64,000 nt of DNA from Paracyclopina nana. Taxonomy: Eukaryota; Arthropoda; Copepoda; Cyclopoida; Cyclopettidae. This document shows positions 41,933 to 52,200 of this stretch, one piece after another. A program made the translations under genes and the position numbers. Numbering within the stretch: position 1 is the first letter of the stretch; every line of letters begins with the position of its first letter. The notes under the pieces were generated by a model. The model was not told the DNA's origin. It searched no databases and worked only from the letters and a program-made list of their open reading frames with translations. The DNA lies in assembly GCA_019096065.1 (NCBI GenBank), contig JAGUCH010000005.1, positions 2,604,001 to 2,668,000 of the forward strand, written 5' to 3'.

Positions 41933-42217
41933 CCTGATTAGCTAGCTCTCCCTTTAGTGCACCCTAACATCCCTTTTATGTGTTTGCAAAGATTTCTTCC
42001 CCACAACGGCGGGAAAGAACCAGTCACAAATGATCCTACACAAAGATTAATCTCGACTTCTTGACTGAAATGGCTAAATAATAATCCTTATTTCATTAGC
42101 AATTGGATTTGGTTACAATTGGTCGGGGGATACTAATAGATTAAGGTAACTAGTAAGGTAGTTTCCAATGTTGCTATTGCTATGTTCATTTCCAATCCAA
42201 AAGTAAATCAATTAAGA

Positions 42218-44372
42218 TCAGATTTTGAAGGAGCCAAGCCCATCATTTAACTTGATGGGCAAAGGAAGCATAAGATCAAAACACTTACTGAAAAACAAGA
42301 ATAACAGTTATTTAACCTCAAACAGAAAATGATATAAACTTAACTTACTTTTGAATGCATACTTGACCATCTGCACACGAATCACACGAAGCTGTTGCTT
42401 CTGTTGATTTGAATTCATCATATCTGGGCATTGCACCCCCGAAAGTATTTGAGGATACAACACTAGCTGATCTGAAGCTGTTGTTGTATTCTCTTTTTCT
42501 GCAACTCCTGCAATAAAGTTGACTATACCAATATACTGCTTCATGATAACAAAAAATTCTACCCCTGGTCGCATTTTTGATAATTTGGACAATCTGCATC
42601 ATTTTCACATGTTTGAGATATGCAATATCTGAAAGCTGAATATGGTAAGAAACTAATGTGTATTTTCAAATCTATGCCTACCCTGCACTGCATTTCAAGT
42701 CCTCTTTACAGTCTGAGTGACTGTCGCAAGGCACTAGACAATACCTTTAAAGAGAGTTAAAAACTAATCATTCAAGCAAAATAAGCCACTCAAAATACCC
42801 TATAATGCAATTTGAGCTATATGGACAGTCATACTGCCCTTTGCACCGTTTTCCAAAAGCACCAGATTTCTTAAAAGGGGCCCACTCCTCAGATTCTTCT
42901 TCCTCTACTGATGGCTCTATGGACCAATCAATATTATCTATGTTTACATCTGGTTCTGGCGCCTCTGTAACTAAATCAGCCGACTCAGTAGGCCCAAATG
43001 TCACCATTGACTCATCACTTTCTAGGGGGTCGCGGTAAAAGGCACACTCAGCGCACTCAGCACACTAGGCACACTATGATATGGCAGGTAAATTTCTCTG
43101 TCAGTGTGCTTTTTACTGTGGAGTGTGCATTTTACCAATTTGTAAAAGGCACTCTGAAGAGATAAAGAGACCATAAGGAAGTGCGAAAAATCAATCAAAT
43201 CTGTTAAAGTTTCATATAATCCTCAACTTAATTGCTATGAAAAATGAGAAAATCCAAAATAAATTATTAACAATCTGTTGGAGAAATGTTCCATAAAAGT
43301 TTAAGAGATTCAGTTCCTATACTTTTTGATTTTGCATACTTAGTAAATCCAAGCAAAGGTTTGATAAGTGGAGTGACAAAAATGGACAAACAAATTTATC
43401 TAAGAGAAAAATGGCCAAAAAAAAGATAACATTCATTATTTAATATTTTAGACTTTTTGTCTAACATAATTTGAGAAATAACTTTATAAAACATGAATGT
43501 TGTTGAGATTTATTTGACTCTTAATTATTTTCTGAATGACTCAACACACTGGTTTTTTTAAAATTTGTATTAGTGGAGTTCAGTTTGAGAGGAGCTGTTG
43601 AGATTTACTTGACTCATAGTTTCTGAAAGACTAAACACACTGTTTTTATTTTCAAATAGATATTAGTGAAGTTCAGTTGGAAAAGATTGCATTAAGATGG
43701 AATATCATATTTTTTATGGCTGATTAATTTCTCGCACCTCCTTGTCATAACTTTGTCACTGGAGTGTGCCTTTTACAAATTGGAAAAACGCACAATCAAT
43801 GGTAAAAAGCACACTCACTGAGAAATTTACCTGCCATATCATAGTGTGCTCAGTGTGCCGGTGTGCCTAGTGTGCCTTTTACTGCTACCGCTTTCTAGGT
43901 CACCCTTTACCTTACACGATCTGCGAATGAAACACTTGAATATTAAGCAGTTTTTTCACTAACAGCCTTACCCTTCGAAGCATTTATAACCTCTAGTGCA
44001 GTCATTGTTATAGTTGCACACTCTCTTGGGCGGTTCTCTCTCTGCATAAACACACATTCTTCAATATTCATAAGAAAAAGGTATGAAAATGACTCCAGCA
44101 TGAAACCTTGACTAACCTTTCAACACAGGTCATTCCAAGATTGCAATCTTCAATTTTATAGCAAGCTTGTTTCTCAAAACTACCTTGGCAATAGCTTTAT
44201 AGAGATAAAACAGATATTGTTAGCTAATGATAAATCATATTGAAGACACTTACCCTTGATGGCATCTTAGTATACTTGGACAGTCATTATCAGATTGACA
44301 TTCTTCCTGAATACATTTGACTTGAGTCAATCCACATGTGAAGCACACAAAAATGAAGAAAAGCACTTTCAT
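42218..44372 (-). CDS. secreted multi-module cysteine-rich protein, exon 4 split by a transposon
   Basis: Function not recognised. Exons (minus): 44372-44254, 44194-44117, 44058-43972, 43920-43891 plus 43017-42799 (one exon split by a transposon), 42744-42682, 42628-42563, 42507-42349, 42287-42218. Introns are 51-61 nt. With the insertion and one target copy ignored, all phases agree and 297 codons including stop result. Exon 1 encodes a signal peptide (MKVLFFIFVCFTCGLTQ) and the first module. Modules follow roughly C-x4-DC-x5-C-x2-G-x-C (for example CQSDNDCPSILRCHQGYC), about seven in all, with an acidic linker after the third. Internal introns are phase 2 and mostly fall at the Gly before the last Cys pair. 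The pattern resembles Dickkopf-N/EB-type cysteine modules, but I cannot assign a family. In this sequence, reading through exon 4 meets a stop inside the transposon (43841-43839), so the allele is probably truncated. Confidence 0.8.
43027..43890. mobile_element. 864-bp inverted-repeat DNA transposon inserted in a coding exon
   Basis: Terminal inverted repeats run for more than 100 bp. The left end is GGGTCGCGGTAAAAGGCACA, and the right end's reverse complement is CGGTAGCAGTAAAAGGCACA; both arms then share CACTATGATATGGCAGGTAA and CCAATTTGTAAAAGGCAC. A 9-bp target duplication, CTTTCTAGG, flanks it at 43018-43026 and 43891-43899. Nine-base duplications with long inverted repeats suggest a Mutator-like (MULE) non-autonomous element; an 8-bp hAT-type duplication is the alternative. 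The interior is AT-rich without an ORF and contains a two-copy 95-bp direct repeat (43501-43595 and 43596 to about 43687). Confidence 0.88.
43501..43687. repeat. 95-bp tandem duplication inside the transposon
   Basis: TGTTGAGATTTATTTGACTC at 43501 recurs as TGTTGAGATTTACTTGACTC at 43596. The remainders also match imperfectly (ACTCAACACACTGG / ACTAAACACACTG, then TTAGTGGAGTTCAGTT / TTAGTGAAGTTCAGTT). Confidence 0.8.
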
Positions 44373-45675
44373 CACGATTGAAACTTAAGATCTTATTTTT
44401 GTCATTAAGAAGTGATTTATGCTGATCTATTTCCACAACACGCACATCATCTTCTAAGTGCCTTTGCATAATGTATGGACACAAGTTTCAAGCAAGGAAC
44501 GCAAAGTTTCAAAGTGACGTTTTGACTTTCAGCCACATCTTTGCAATTAAAAAGTTTTCCGCGAAAAAGCTCCTAAATTACAGAGACACTTCAGCGACAA
44601 GATAAATGTCTAATTTCATTGGCGGCTTGATTCAATTTGTATTCAGAATTGGGGACTGCAAGATTTACGATTATTTCACGGGCAAGCAACCCTTCTTCCT
44701 CCCAATTGGAACATTTGCATTTTTCATTGGGGCTGTACAAAAGGGAAATAGCTAGTGTTACTTTCTCCAGAGAAGAGAAGAACAGTTAAATTGTTTGGCC
44801 GGATCGGAAAAAATAGCGACGCTATTGAGCTCTCACATGTGTTGATCTACTCAAAAAACCACAAAAGTTGTACAAAAAATCCGCTCTTGATGTAGTCGCG
44901 ATCAGACTATGAAATGGGCAAGGATGGAGAGCGATGCCAAATCTTAATTTATCGACTTAGTTGCCCTGAGGAGGTGAAAAACAAGTTGGGTCATTTAAAA
45001 TTCAAAAGTTCATACAAATGATGCACGCATGCAGGCAAACACAGCAAACAAAAGATTCAACTGATTGGAAATTAGGCTTGGTTATTTTAGCTGTTATTTA
45101 TGGCTCCAAGTTAATTAGCCATTCGGCCCATAAAAGGTCATGGTTTTGCTGGGAGATGGGCCAAATCTTTGTCAATGTAGTCGGCTCCATCTATTCTCAA
45201 GAGTTTCAAAAATAAGGAGGAAGGAAAGAGCTAAGGCGGCCGTGGTGGAAGGGAGAAAAAGAGGCCATTCTTGCAAATTAGATAGCAATAAAGCCGTGTG
45301 GCATACCTCCCTTGGGAAGGCTACAATGGCTCTTCTTCTGCCATATTATAAATACAGCCGAAAAGAACTACATACTTAAAGAGGCTGGATGGAACCGTAG
45401 AGAACTGACGAGCACTGTCATTAAACTTAGCCATAAAAACGTTACAAATATTGAAACAACACAGCCTGGAAATATAATGAAGCAATACAATGCTTCAATT
45501 AAACAGAACTTGTAATTTTTCAGCACTCTGTACTCATTGTGAAGTAGAGCAGTATTATGCACAACATCCCTTGAACTTTTGTCAGAGAGAAAATTACGAG
45601 CCCCAAGAGAAAAATTCCTGCAAAACTGTTTTTTCAAGCCAGCAAAAAATTCTGGCAAATATTTGCAATATTAAG
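44373..45675. other. upstream region of the cysteine-module gene; no gene seen
   Basis: The proximal part should hold the promoter of the minus-strand gene. A CATAAATC motif about 50 nt before its ATG is a weak TATA candidate. The rest, up to the retrotransposon, has only short uncharacteristic open frames. Confidence 0.4.
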
Positions 45676-45680
45676 CTAGC

Positions 45681-46016
45681 TGGTGAATCCAGACAGGACA
45701 ACCCTTCCAGGCAAAGGCAGAAACTCAAGGTGGATGAGATTCAAAGTTTCAGCGGCTGAAACTTTGCTCCCAAGTTCCCTCAAGAACTTAAACTGAAACA
45801 GGCTTGCAGCAAGCCTGATTCACGAGGAGAAGACATGTACAACGCATAATATATTGAATCCACATGGTAAATTTCACAGGTTATAGAAATAAATTAGAAC
45901 AGTGTTGATTGTTTGAGGGGTTGAAAAGGAATGTTTTTTTATTCTCATTCGCGGGAAAAACAGCATCAGCTTACAACGCAATGATCATCCCGAAGTCACC
46001 AAACCTCACCTCTCCA
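45681..46016 (-). repeat. 3' LTR of the BEL/Pao element
   Basis: 336 bp, matching the copy at 57382-57717 at every position I compared. It carries AATAAA on the minus strand (45943-45938) and two perfect hairpins (45742-45766 and 45799-45817). Confidence 0.97.
45742..45817. repeat. two adjacent perfect palindromic hairpins in the LTR
   Basis: CAAAGTTTCAGC and GCTGAAACTTTG are exact reverse complements around a single G (45742-45766). CAGGCTTGC and GCAAGCCTG pair around a single A (45799-45817). The same pair occurs in the other LTR (about 57443-57467 and 57500-57518). They lie toward the 3' end of the LTR in element orientation and would therefore probably be in the R/U5 leader of the genomic RNA. 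Confidence 0.85.
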
Positions 46017-46031
46017 GATTCTCCCCCCGTG
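46017..46031 (-). other. polypurine tract of the BEL/Pao element
   Basis: On the minus strand CGGGGGGAGAATC directly abuts the 3' LTR. This is the expected plus-strand primer site for an LTR retroelement, just after the stop codon of the second ORF. Confidence 0.8.
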
Positions 46032-46033
46032 AC

Positions 46034-48898
46034 TTAGGGAGTTGAAAGAGCGAGATAAGCTAGTTTTTGGCCGGACGGTGTGGTTTGTTGTTGGAGTTCT
46101 GGATTGGCATAGATGTCGACGGAGACATTGCCCGCTGAAGTGACGTTCTGAGCCCATTGCAGATTTTGGGTGAATCCGACGGCCATTGAGTGAAACGGGG
46201 CGCACGCATTGAAGTCTTCGATAAGTTGAATGAACGGCACATCACGGTGACTTGAGGCGGAGTGTCCATAAGAATAGCACCTTTCGCATTTTTCCATGAG
46301 CATTGGACAAACGGCCAGAACGTGTTCAGTGGATAGGCACCGTGGATAAACACATTTCACAGGGATGTTGCGGCAAGTGTGCTCAGGCACAGGTAGTTTT
46401 GTGGCAATCTTTTCCTGCAACCCGCTGGTATCGCCCGCGGCCGCCGCGGGCGTATTTTTGGTGATCAGGTGCTGAGTAGAAGCGCACCTGTGACAGCGGT
46501 GAGGAAATGCGGCACCTGGATCGAATAGTTGATCCAACGATCGGTTTAGTGTTAACTGATCCACGCTTGACACGTTAGCCACTTGCAACAAATGTGATTT
46601 TAAAGCTGGGGAGCAATTGGCGAAATCCACTGGCCGATATAACGTTGGTTGAGCTTGTAGTTCCAAAACCCTGGCTTCTGAGTTGACTGACTTGATGTCT
46701 TCAGCCACGTAGAAGTACGCTGGGCCTGGTTTCGCCGCGGGAACATGCATGAACTCGGTGGAGCCAAAGGGCCGAACGTTCTTGGCACTCTTGTTCGGCA
46801 GGCGAGATAACTGTTGGACTTCGTATACCTGGTCCAGCAGCATAAGGGCCCATCTGGCCGAATCCGCTTCATCTGTGCAGTGCAAATTGGCCATGATGGT
46901 TGAGGTTTCCCTGGCTAGAAACACCAGTGGGACTGCGGTCTCGTAAAAGAGATATCTGACCGCTTCTTCTTCCCACTTTTCCGAGGGTTTTGCATAGTTC
47001 AACTGCGCGATGTCGATGAGCGTTTTTCCGTTGTGGAGGGCCGACAGTCGGTCTCCGAGAGCTTCGACAAGAACTTTTGCAGACTTTTTATCGTTTTTTC
47101 TCTCGGGGCGAACTGGTTCATATATCACAGGCAGTGCCAACTGGGCGGCCACGAAATGTTTTCCGGTTTTTACTTCAGTGTAGTTGACGGAGGGCTGTGG
47201 ATAAGCGAAGGCAGCCCGATTAGTGGCTTCGCAGGCCGCTGCCAGTTTAATGTTCATGGCGGCCAGACAACGCCTTTCTCTTGACACGTTGAATTGGTAT
47301 TTCCTTACAGTGGGATCTTCCATTAGTTTGACGACGAGCGGCGGAATCTTTACTCCTTTTACAACTTCTCCCAGCCCTCCAAAGTTGACTTGCATAGTAA
47401 GCATGACTCCATTTCTCGCCAGAACATTGAACACCGTGAATGATTCAGGAGGAGGCTGAGCCTCGCCAAATCTGGCGTCACGATAGGCGGGTAGAGACCA
47501 CCCAGCAGCATGGACAGATACGTAACGATGTTCTCTTATAGCACCGAAAAAACCCGAACTTTTTAGCAGTTTTTCCACTACAGGCCACTGTTTTTCATCG
47601 GTGTACTTGATGATGGTTCTTCTTCCGGTGCTAGTCATGTCAAAAGGACCGTCGATGGCTTGGCTGTCTGCGCGGGCCGTGGCCAAAGGGAGGTAGGCCA
47701 ACTGCCTTGGCTCGACGCTCCCGTGCGGCACGGGCGGTCCGCTGGCGGCCGGCGGAGGCAAAGTCATGGCACAGAACGAGTCGTCGCAGTCTTGACTAGG
47801 TGATTGGCCTTCAATCAAAGCTTGGGCGAGCGGGCAGGGAGTGTCATAAGTGGCACGTGGAACTTCTGCAGTAGGCGGGGCCACAAGTTTTTCAGGGTGC
47901 TCTCCTGGTCCACCAGTCAGGAGCGAGATCCGGGCCAACTCAGTCTCGTCGCCATAGACAGCTTGGTCGGCATTAAGTAGCCATCCCTTGAGTCGACAGA
48001 TTCCCTGCGTCGGTAACATGGCCAGGAGGTTGCGAAGATCCATCTCAGTGATTTGTTCCGCTGGTTGGTCGGGCGGGTCTTGCGCCATGAAGTGTTTTTG
48101 GCGATGGATGGCTATTGTGTGGAAAATGGCCGAGTAAACACGCAAAGCTTGGGTCGCCTTGTTTTGTTGTTGTTGAGACGGAGGTGGCGGCTGAAATGGA
48201 GTTCCCATGTCCACCATGCTGCCAGAGTAGCGACTAAAAAGATCCGGGTGGCAATGCATCATGGTGGCAAGAGTCGGCGCTCCTTCCGCGATGGCCCCCA
48301 ACCGCAGTGCGTCCTTTTCTAAGGAGGCTAGACGCGCATGCAGTCTAGTGGCTGGAGGTCGAATATCCGAGCCCGGTTTTGACCCGAAATCCAGCTGGGA
48401 GCCCAGGATAGCATGTTTCGGCTCGACATATACCAGGGCGAGAGTCACGTAGTCCAGGCGTCGCAGCTGCTCGATGTACCAAGCCCGTACAAAACCGTAC
48501 TGGTTGGCAAACCGTTCGGCCAGATTGGCCAAGTGTTCTTCTCGAGGCGTTGAATCTTCCGTCGGCGCGAGGTTAAGCGCGCTTAAGTCGTCGACGCCGT
48601 CGGCCAGCCAATCCTCTTCACAATATTTGAGGCCCCGAGTAATGCGTCGGCGCAGTTCGACCGTGCGCAAATTGAGAGGCCGGCACACTTTGGGGGCTCT
48701 TGACTGAGGTTGCTCGGGCGAGTTGTTGTCGGTCACGTCAGGCGAGAAAACTACCCTGCGATCAGACAAATAAGTTTTAGTTACACGAGGCTCTTTATCG
48801 AGGAGAGCGGATCGATGCTTTTTGCGGTTTTTTGAGTCAGTTGACGATTCATACCTCCGTTTTGGGCGGCCGCCGCCCAAACTCTTGTTGACATCCAT
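46034..48898 (-). CDS. BEL/Pao second ORF: zinc-knuckle-like protein in env position, unknown function
   Basis: A 954-residue protein starting at MDVNKSLGGGRPKRRY. The frame stays open upstream to 49,855, but that part overlaps Gag-Pol and looks non-coding in composition. The N-terminus is basic (KNRKKHR). The middle is not recognised. The C-terminal quarter has three Cys/His clusters: CHRCASTQH (about 800-810), C-x4-C-x4-H-x4-C in VKCVYPRCLSTEHVLAVC (about 848), and C-x2-C-x4-H-x4-H in CERCYSYGHSASSH (about 871-885). There is no signal peptide and no 20-residue membrane segment, so it does not look like an envelope protein. A nucleic-acid-binding, Gag-like role is inference. Two good splice acceptors sit 21 and 63 nt upstream, which suggests a subgenomic mRNA. 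Length and frame integrity argue for selection or very recent origin. Confidence 0.85.
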   Translation of the reverse strand: MDVNKSLGGGRPKRRYESSTDSKNRKKHRSALLDKEPRVTKTYLSDRRVVFSPDVTDNNSPEQPQSRAPKVCRPLNLRTVELRRRITRGLKYCEEDWLADGVDDLSALNLAPTEDSTPREEHLANLAERFANQYGFVRAWYIEQLRRLDYVTLALVYVEPKHAILGSQLDFGSKPGSDIRPPATRLHARLASLEKDALRLGAIAEGAPTLATMMHCHPDLFSRYSGSMVDMGTPFQPPPPSQQQQNKATQALRVYSAIFHTIAIHRQKHFMAQDPPDQPAEQITEMDLRNLLAMLPTQGICRLKGWLLNADQAVYGDETELARISLLTGGPGEHPEKLVAPPTAEVPRATYDTPCPLAQALIEGQSPSQDCDDSFCAMTLPPPAASGPPVPHGSVEPRQLAYLPLATARADSQAIDGPFDMTSTGRRTIIKYTDEKQWPVVEKLLKSSGFFGAIREHRYVSVHAAGWSLPAYRDARFGEAQPPPESFTVFNVLARNGVMLTMQVNFGGLGEVVKGVKIPPLVVKLMEDPTVRKYQFNVSRERRCLAAMNIKLAAACEATNRAAFAYPQPSVNYTEVKTGKHFVAAQLALPVIYEPVRPERKNDKKSAKVLVEALGDRLSALHNGKTLIDIAQLNYAKPSEKWEEEAVRYLFYETAVPLVFLARETSTIMANLHCTDEADSARWALMLLDQVYEVQQLSRLPNKSAKNVRPFGSTEFMHVPAAKPGPAYFYVAEDIKSVNSEARVLELQAQPTLYRPVDFANCSPALKSHLLQVANVSSVDQLTLNRSLDQLFDPGAAFPHRCHRCASTQHLITKNTPAAAAGDTSGLQEKIATKLPVPEHTCRNIPVKCVYPRCLSTEHVLAVCPMLMEKCERCYSYGHSASSHRDVPFIQLIEDFNACAPFHSMAVGFTQNLQWAQNVTSAGNVSVDIYANPELQQQTTPSGQKLAYLALSTP

Positions 48899-48918
48899 AG
48901 CCACTCGAAGGGACAGTC

Positions 48919-48961
48919 CCTGCGAGAAACTAGTGACACTAAAAGTTTTTGTTGTTTTGAA
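48919..48961 (-). promoter_or_regulatory. candidate 3' splice sites for a subgenomic mRNA of the second ORF
   Basis: On the minus strand ATCATTCTTTCAG ends at 48962 and AGTTTCTCGCAG ends at 48920. Each is a pyrimidine-rich tract plus CAG placed just before the ORF's first ATG (48898). The matching 5' splice site was not identified. Confidence 0.4.
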
Positions 48962-49272
48962 CTGAAAGAATGATGACACGTGTTGTCGTCGTCGTAGTTG
49001 GCAGCTGACTGCCCTAGCGCTGCTGCGACTAGAGATAGCGTCCTTTGTTGTTATCTGCAGCCAATCAGCGGGCCGCATTCTTATCTCCAGCCAATGGGCG
49101 TCAACGAAAGTGGGGAGTGCGCGTCTCGTCCAATCAGCAGTCTCGAAATTGTTTTCCGCGTGCGATGTTTTCGCAAGGTCGCGCCCGCGCGCGGTCAAAC
49201 GAGTCAATGACCGAGAATCATGAATGAAATCCTCCGAGTGGCGGGCCGAGGTCAATGACCTACGCGTCGCGG

Positions 49273-52200
49273 TTACAAAGGTATAGTGGCGAGGCAGGTC
49301 AGTAAGGTCACTCGTTTTTCCTCGAGAGCTTGTTTTCTGCGTTGGGATCTTGTAATGATTTGGAAAGGCACATTTTGGGGCATAATCGTGTCTCTTACGT
49401 GTTTTTTCTTTGGCTCGTGCGGCACGGGGGCTATCTGGTGCAATTTTGCCATCTTCTTTTCGGCCGCCTTTTCTGCTTTTCTTGTGGCGTTCTTGATGGA
49501 GTCTGGCGTGACTATTATATCTTTTTCCACCTGTTTTTCTATCTCCAGAGCGGGCGGCTGTACTCGATTTAATGCGAAGTCCTCCTCGAAGATGTCTAGT
49601 GGAACTAAGTTGGAGATAGGACGCACCACGACGAACTTTGGTTTCTTTTGAGGCACAACTTGCACTTCTGCTTTCCTGATGACGCCGTCGCGACCAGGGA
49701 TCAATTTCATGATCTTCCCATATCGCCAATCGCAGCGTCGCTCTTTTGCATCGACAACCAAAACCATTTGTCCCAGAGCAAGTTGTTCCACGAATCGGGT
49801 CCATTTTGGGAGTTTGTGGAGTTTGAAAAGCAGGCCAGGCACCCATTCTGCCCACAGCCGCTGCAGAAACTGCTCGATGATTCCAAACCTCACCGCCGCC
49901 CTGTCTACCTGGTCTGGCCGAGGCAGGGGCAGCAACTCGCCTGGGGGACCCGTTGATAAAAAATGGTTCGGAGTTAACACTTCTCCTCTCACTTCCCCCA
50001 CTGGTCGACTGTTGACTATGGCCATGGCTTTTAAAGTGAGCGTGTGAAACTCATCTAGAGTGAACGTGTATCTTCGGTAAAGTTTGTAATAGTGAGTTTT
50101 CCACAGCTTTATACTCGTTTCGGCCAAACCGTTGAAATGCGGGCCGTATGGAGGGGAGAACGACCAGTTTTTCACCCCGACATCTAGTGACCACTTGCGA
50201 AGGTAGTTCCAGTCGATCTGCTTGAGTTGCAGTAGCAGATCATCATGGCGTTCGTCTCCCCAAATGGCTGCCATTGTGCTAGGCAGTCCTGGCCCGTTAT
50301 CAGAACGAATGGATTTTGGCACCCCTCTAATGGCGACGTGGCGTTGCAGTGCATTTGCCACATGATGAGTTTTCATTGACTCCGTTACTTCCGCGTGGAT
50401 GGCGTGAGTATCACGACAAGCCACCACTAGAACGTGACGCTTTTGCGTGCTGCGACCCACCTTCACTAAGAATGGACCAGCAAAGTCTATTGACACATTT
50501 CTGAAGGGCAAAATGTCATGATAAGAGAAAGCCCCCTGCGGCAGGGGGGCCATTTGGGGAGTAGCCGGCTGCCTAACTTTCTTTTGACAAGTCACACAAT
50601 CACTGATGACCTTCTTGGCGATGGAATCGCACCTCAAAGGCCAGTACAAGAAACGAGCCCTATTTAATAGAGTTTTGTAGCCGGTCTCGTGGTCAGCCTC
50701 CTTATGCAAGTTTTTCAGGATGTGATAGGCCAGAGACGTGGGCGGAATGATCAGCCTCTCTCGAACTAATCCTGGAATGGGCAGCTCAGAGATGCGTCCC
50801 AGTGAGCGCAGCTCCCCCCATTTCCCAGCGGTCAGCCTAAGGCCCGAAAGGCTGGATCTAGGGGGAAAACGACCTTCTTTTTGAACATAGTCCAACTCTG
50901 TTTGGTAAAAACTCAGTTGTTCTCGCAGTACCAGCCGAGCTTCGGCTGCAGCAACCATGGGTGCGTCCGAGCGAGCTGGATTGTCGAGCTTGACGTCATC
51001 TTCCTTCTTCGGTAGCCTCCCATGCTTTTGAGCAAAGGCTCTCAATTTGGTGCCGTAGAGGATCATCCAACCTAGCACTCTGACGCTCTTCCCATAGTTT
51101 CCATTGAAGTGGTCATAGTTGAAAGGCAACTTCTTTTTCAATTCTTGCTCCCATTTCCCTTTTTGCCTGATAAGCAGTGCCGCCACGCTGCCAGCAGCTG
51201 CTTCGGCCTCGACCTCCGCTGCGGAGGTCGCGAGTATCATCGCGAAGTCGGAGCACGCAGCCTCCAAGGCTTCGGGGGGAGGATCGACTACTTTGAGCTG
51301 TGGAAAAGCTGCAATCGGTCCACTGAGCCATTTTGGCCCATGTTTCCACATCGAATGGCCTTGAAGTTCTTCAGCCTTCAAGCCTCGGGTGGGAAGGTCG
51401 GCAGGATTGTCTTTGGTCCTCACATGCCTCCACTCATAGCCTCGAGTTAGTCTATGAATCTGACTAACTCTGTTTCCCACAAACGTCTTCCATGCTCGTC
51501 CAGACTTGGCCAGCCACGTGAGTACGCAGGATGAGTCTGTGAAGAAGAACACGTCATCCACAGTCCAGCCTAGCCGAAGTAGTCTTTTGGACATGCGTGA
51601 CGACAAGACTGACCCCATTATCTCCAGATCCGGAATAGAGCGGCGTTCAGATAAAGGTGCCAATCGTTTTTTGGAGAATATGATGTGTGTGGCGACTCCA
51701 GCGTCATTTTCAAATCGGGCGTAAGCTACGCTAGCATAGGCCATTTCTGACGCGTCTGAGAAAATGGCGATGGTTAATCCATAATCTCCTTTCGGCTTGA
51801 TGCATCGGGGAAAAGTTACGTTTGTGAGGGCGGTCAGTGCTTTTAGCGAGGCTTTCCATATGCGAATAACTTGAGCCAAGTCGGGGTGCTCCAATTGCCC
51901 CAAATCTGTGTCCCAATCAATGTGTAGGATGCTCCTTAGGGCGCACACCTGCTGCATGGCCAGCCTAGGGGCCAACGTGATGGGGTCCAAAAGTCCTAGT
52001 GGATCGTAGATCTTGGCTGCCGCCGACGCGAACGACCTCAACGTGACCGGTTTGTCAACGTATTCGGCTACATCTGGTACTGAGTATCTCAGACAGTCTG
52101 CGCGGAGGTCGAGGATCATTCCCAGAGTTTTCTCCCCCTCAGCGGCTGAGGTGGTCTTCTTCAATGAAGGATCCAATTGGCTGATGGCAATCTCGTTGTT

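Noticed and set aside
43018-43921. Treating the inverted-repeat element as an ordinary intron
   Set aside because: The exact 9-bp duplication, long inverted termini and frame continuity of the flanks show an insertion. The nearest obvious acceptor (cccctag) gives a frameshift.
46034-48898. Calling the second retrotransposon ORF an envelope gene from its position
   Set aside because: No signal peptide, no membrane segment, no glycoprotein cysteine pattern; zinc-knuckle-like clusters instead.
49401-49416. A AAAAAAC run on the minus strand within the Gag-Pol/second-ORF overlap, as a -1 frameshift slippery site
   Set aside because: In the Gag-Pol frame it reads AAG AAA AAA CAC, so the heptamer is not in the X-XXY-YYZ register needed for canonical -1 slippage.
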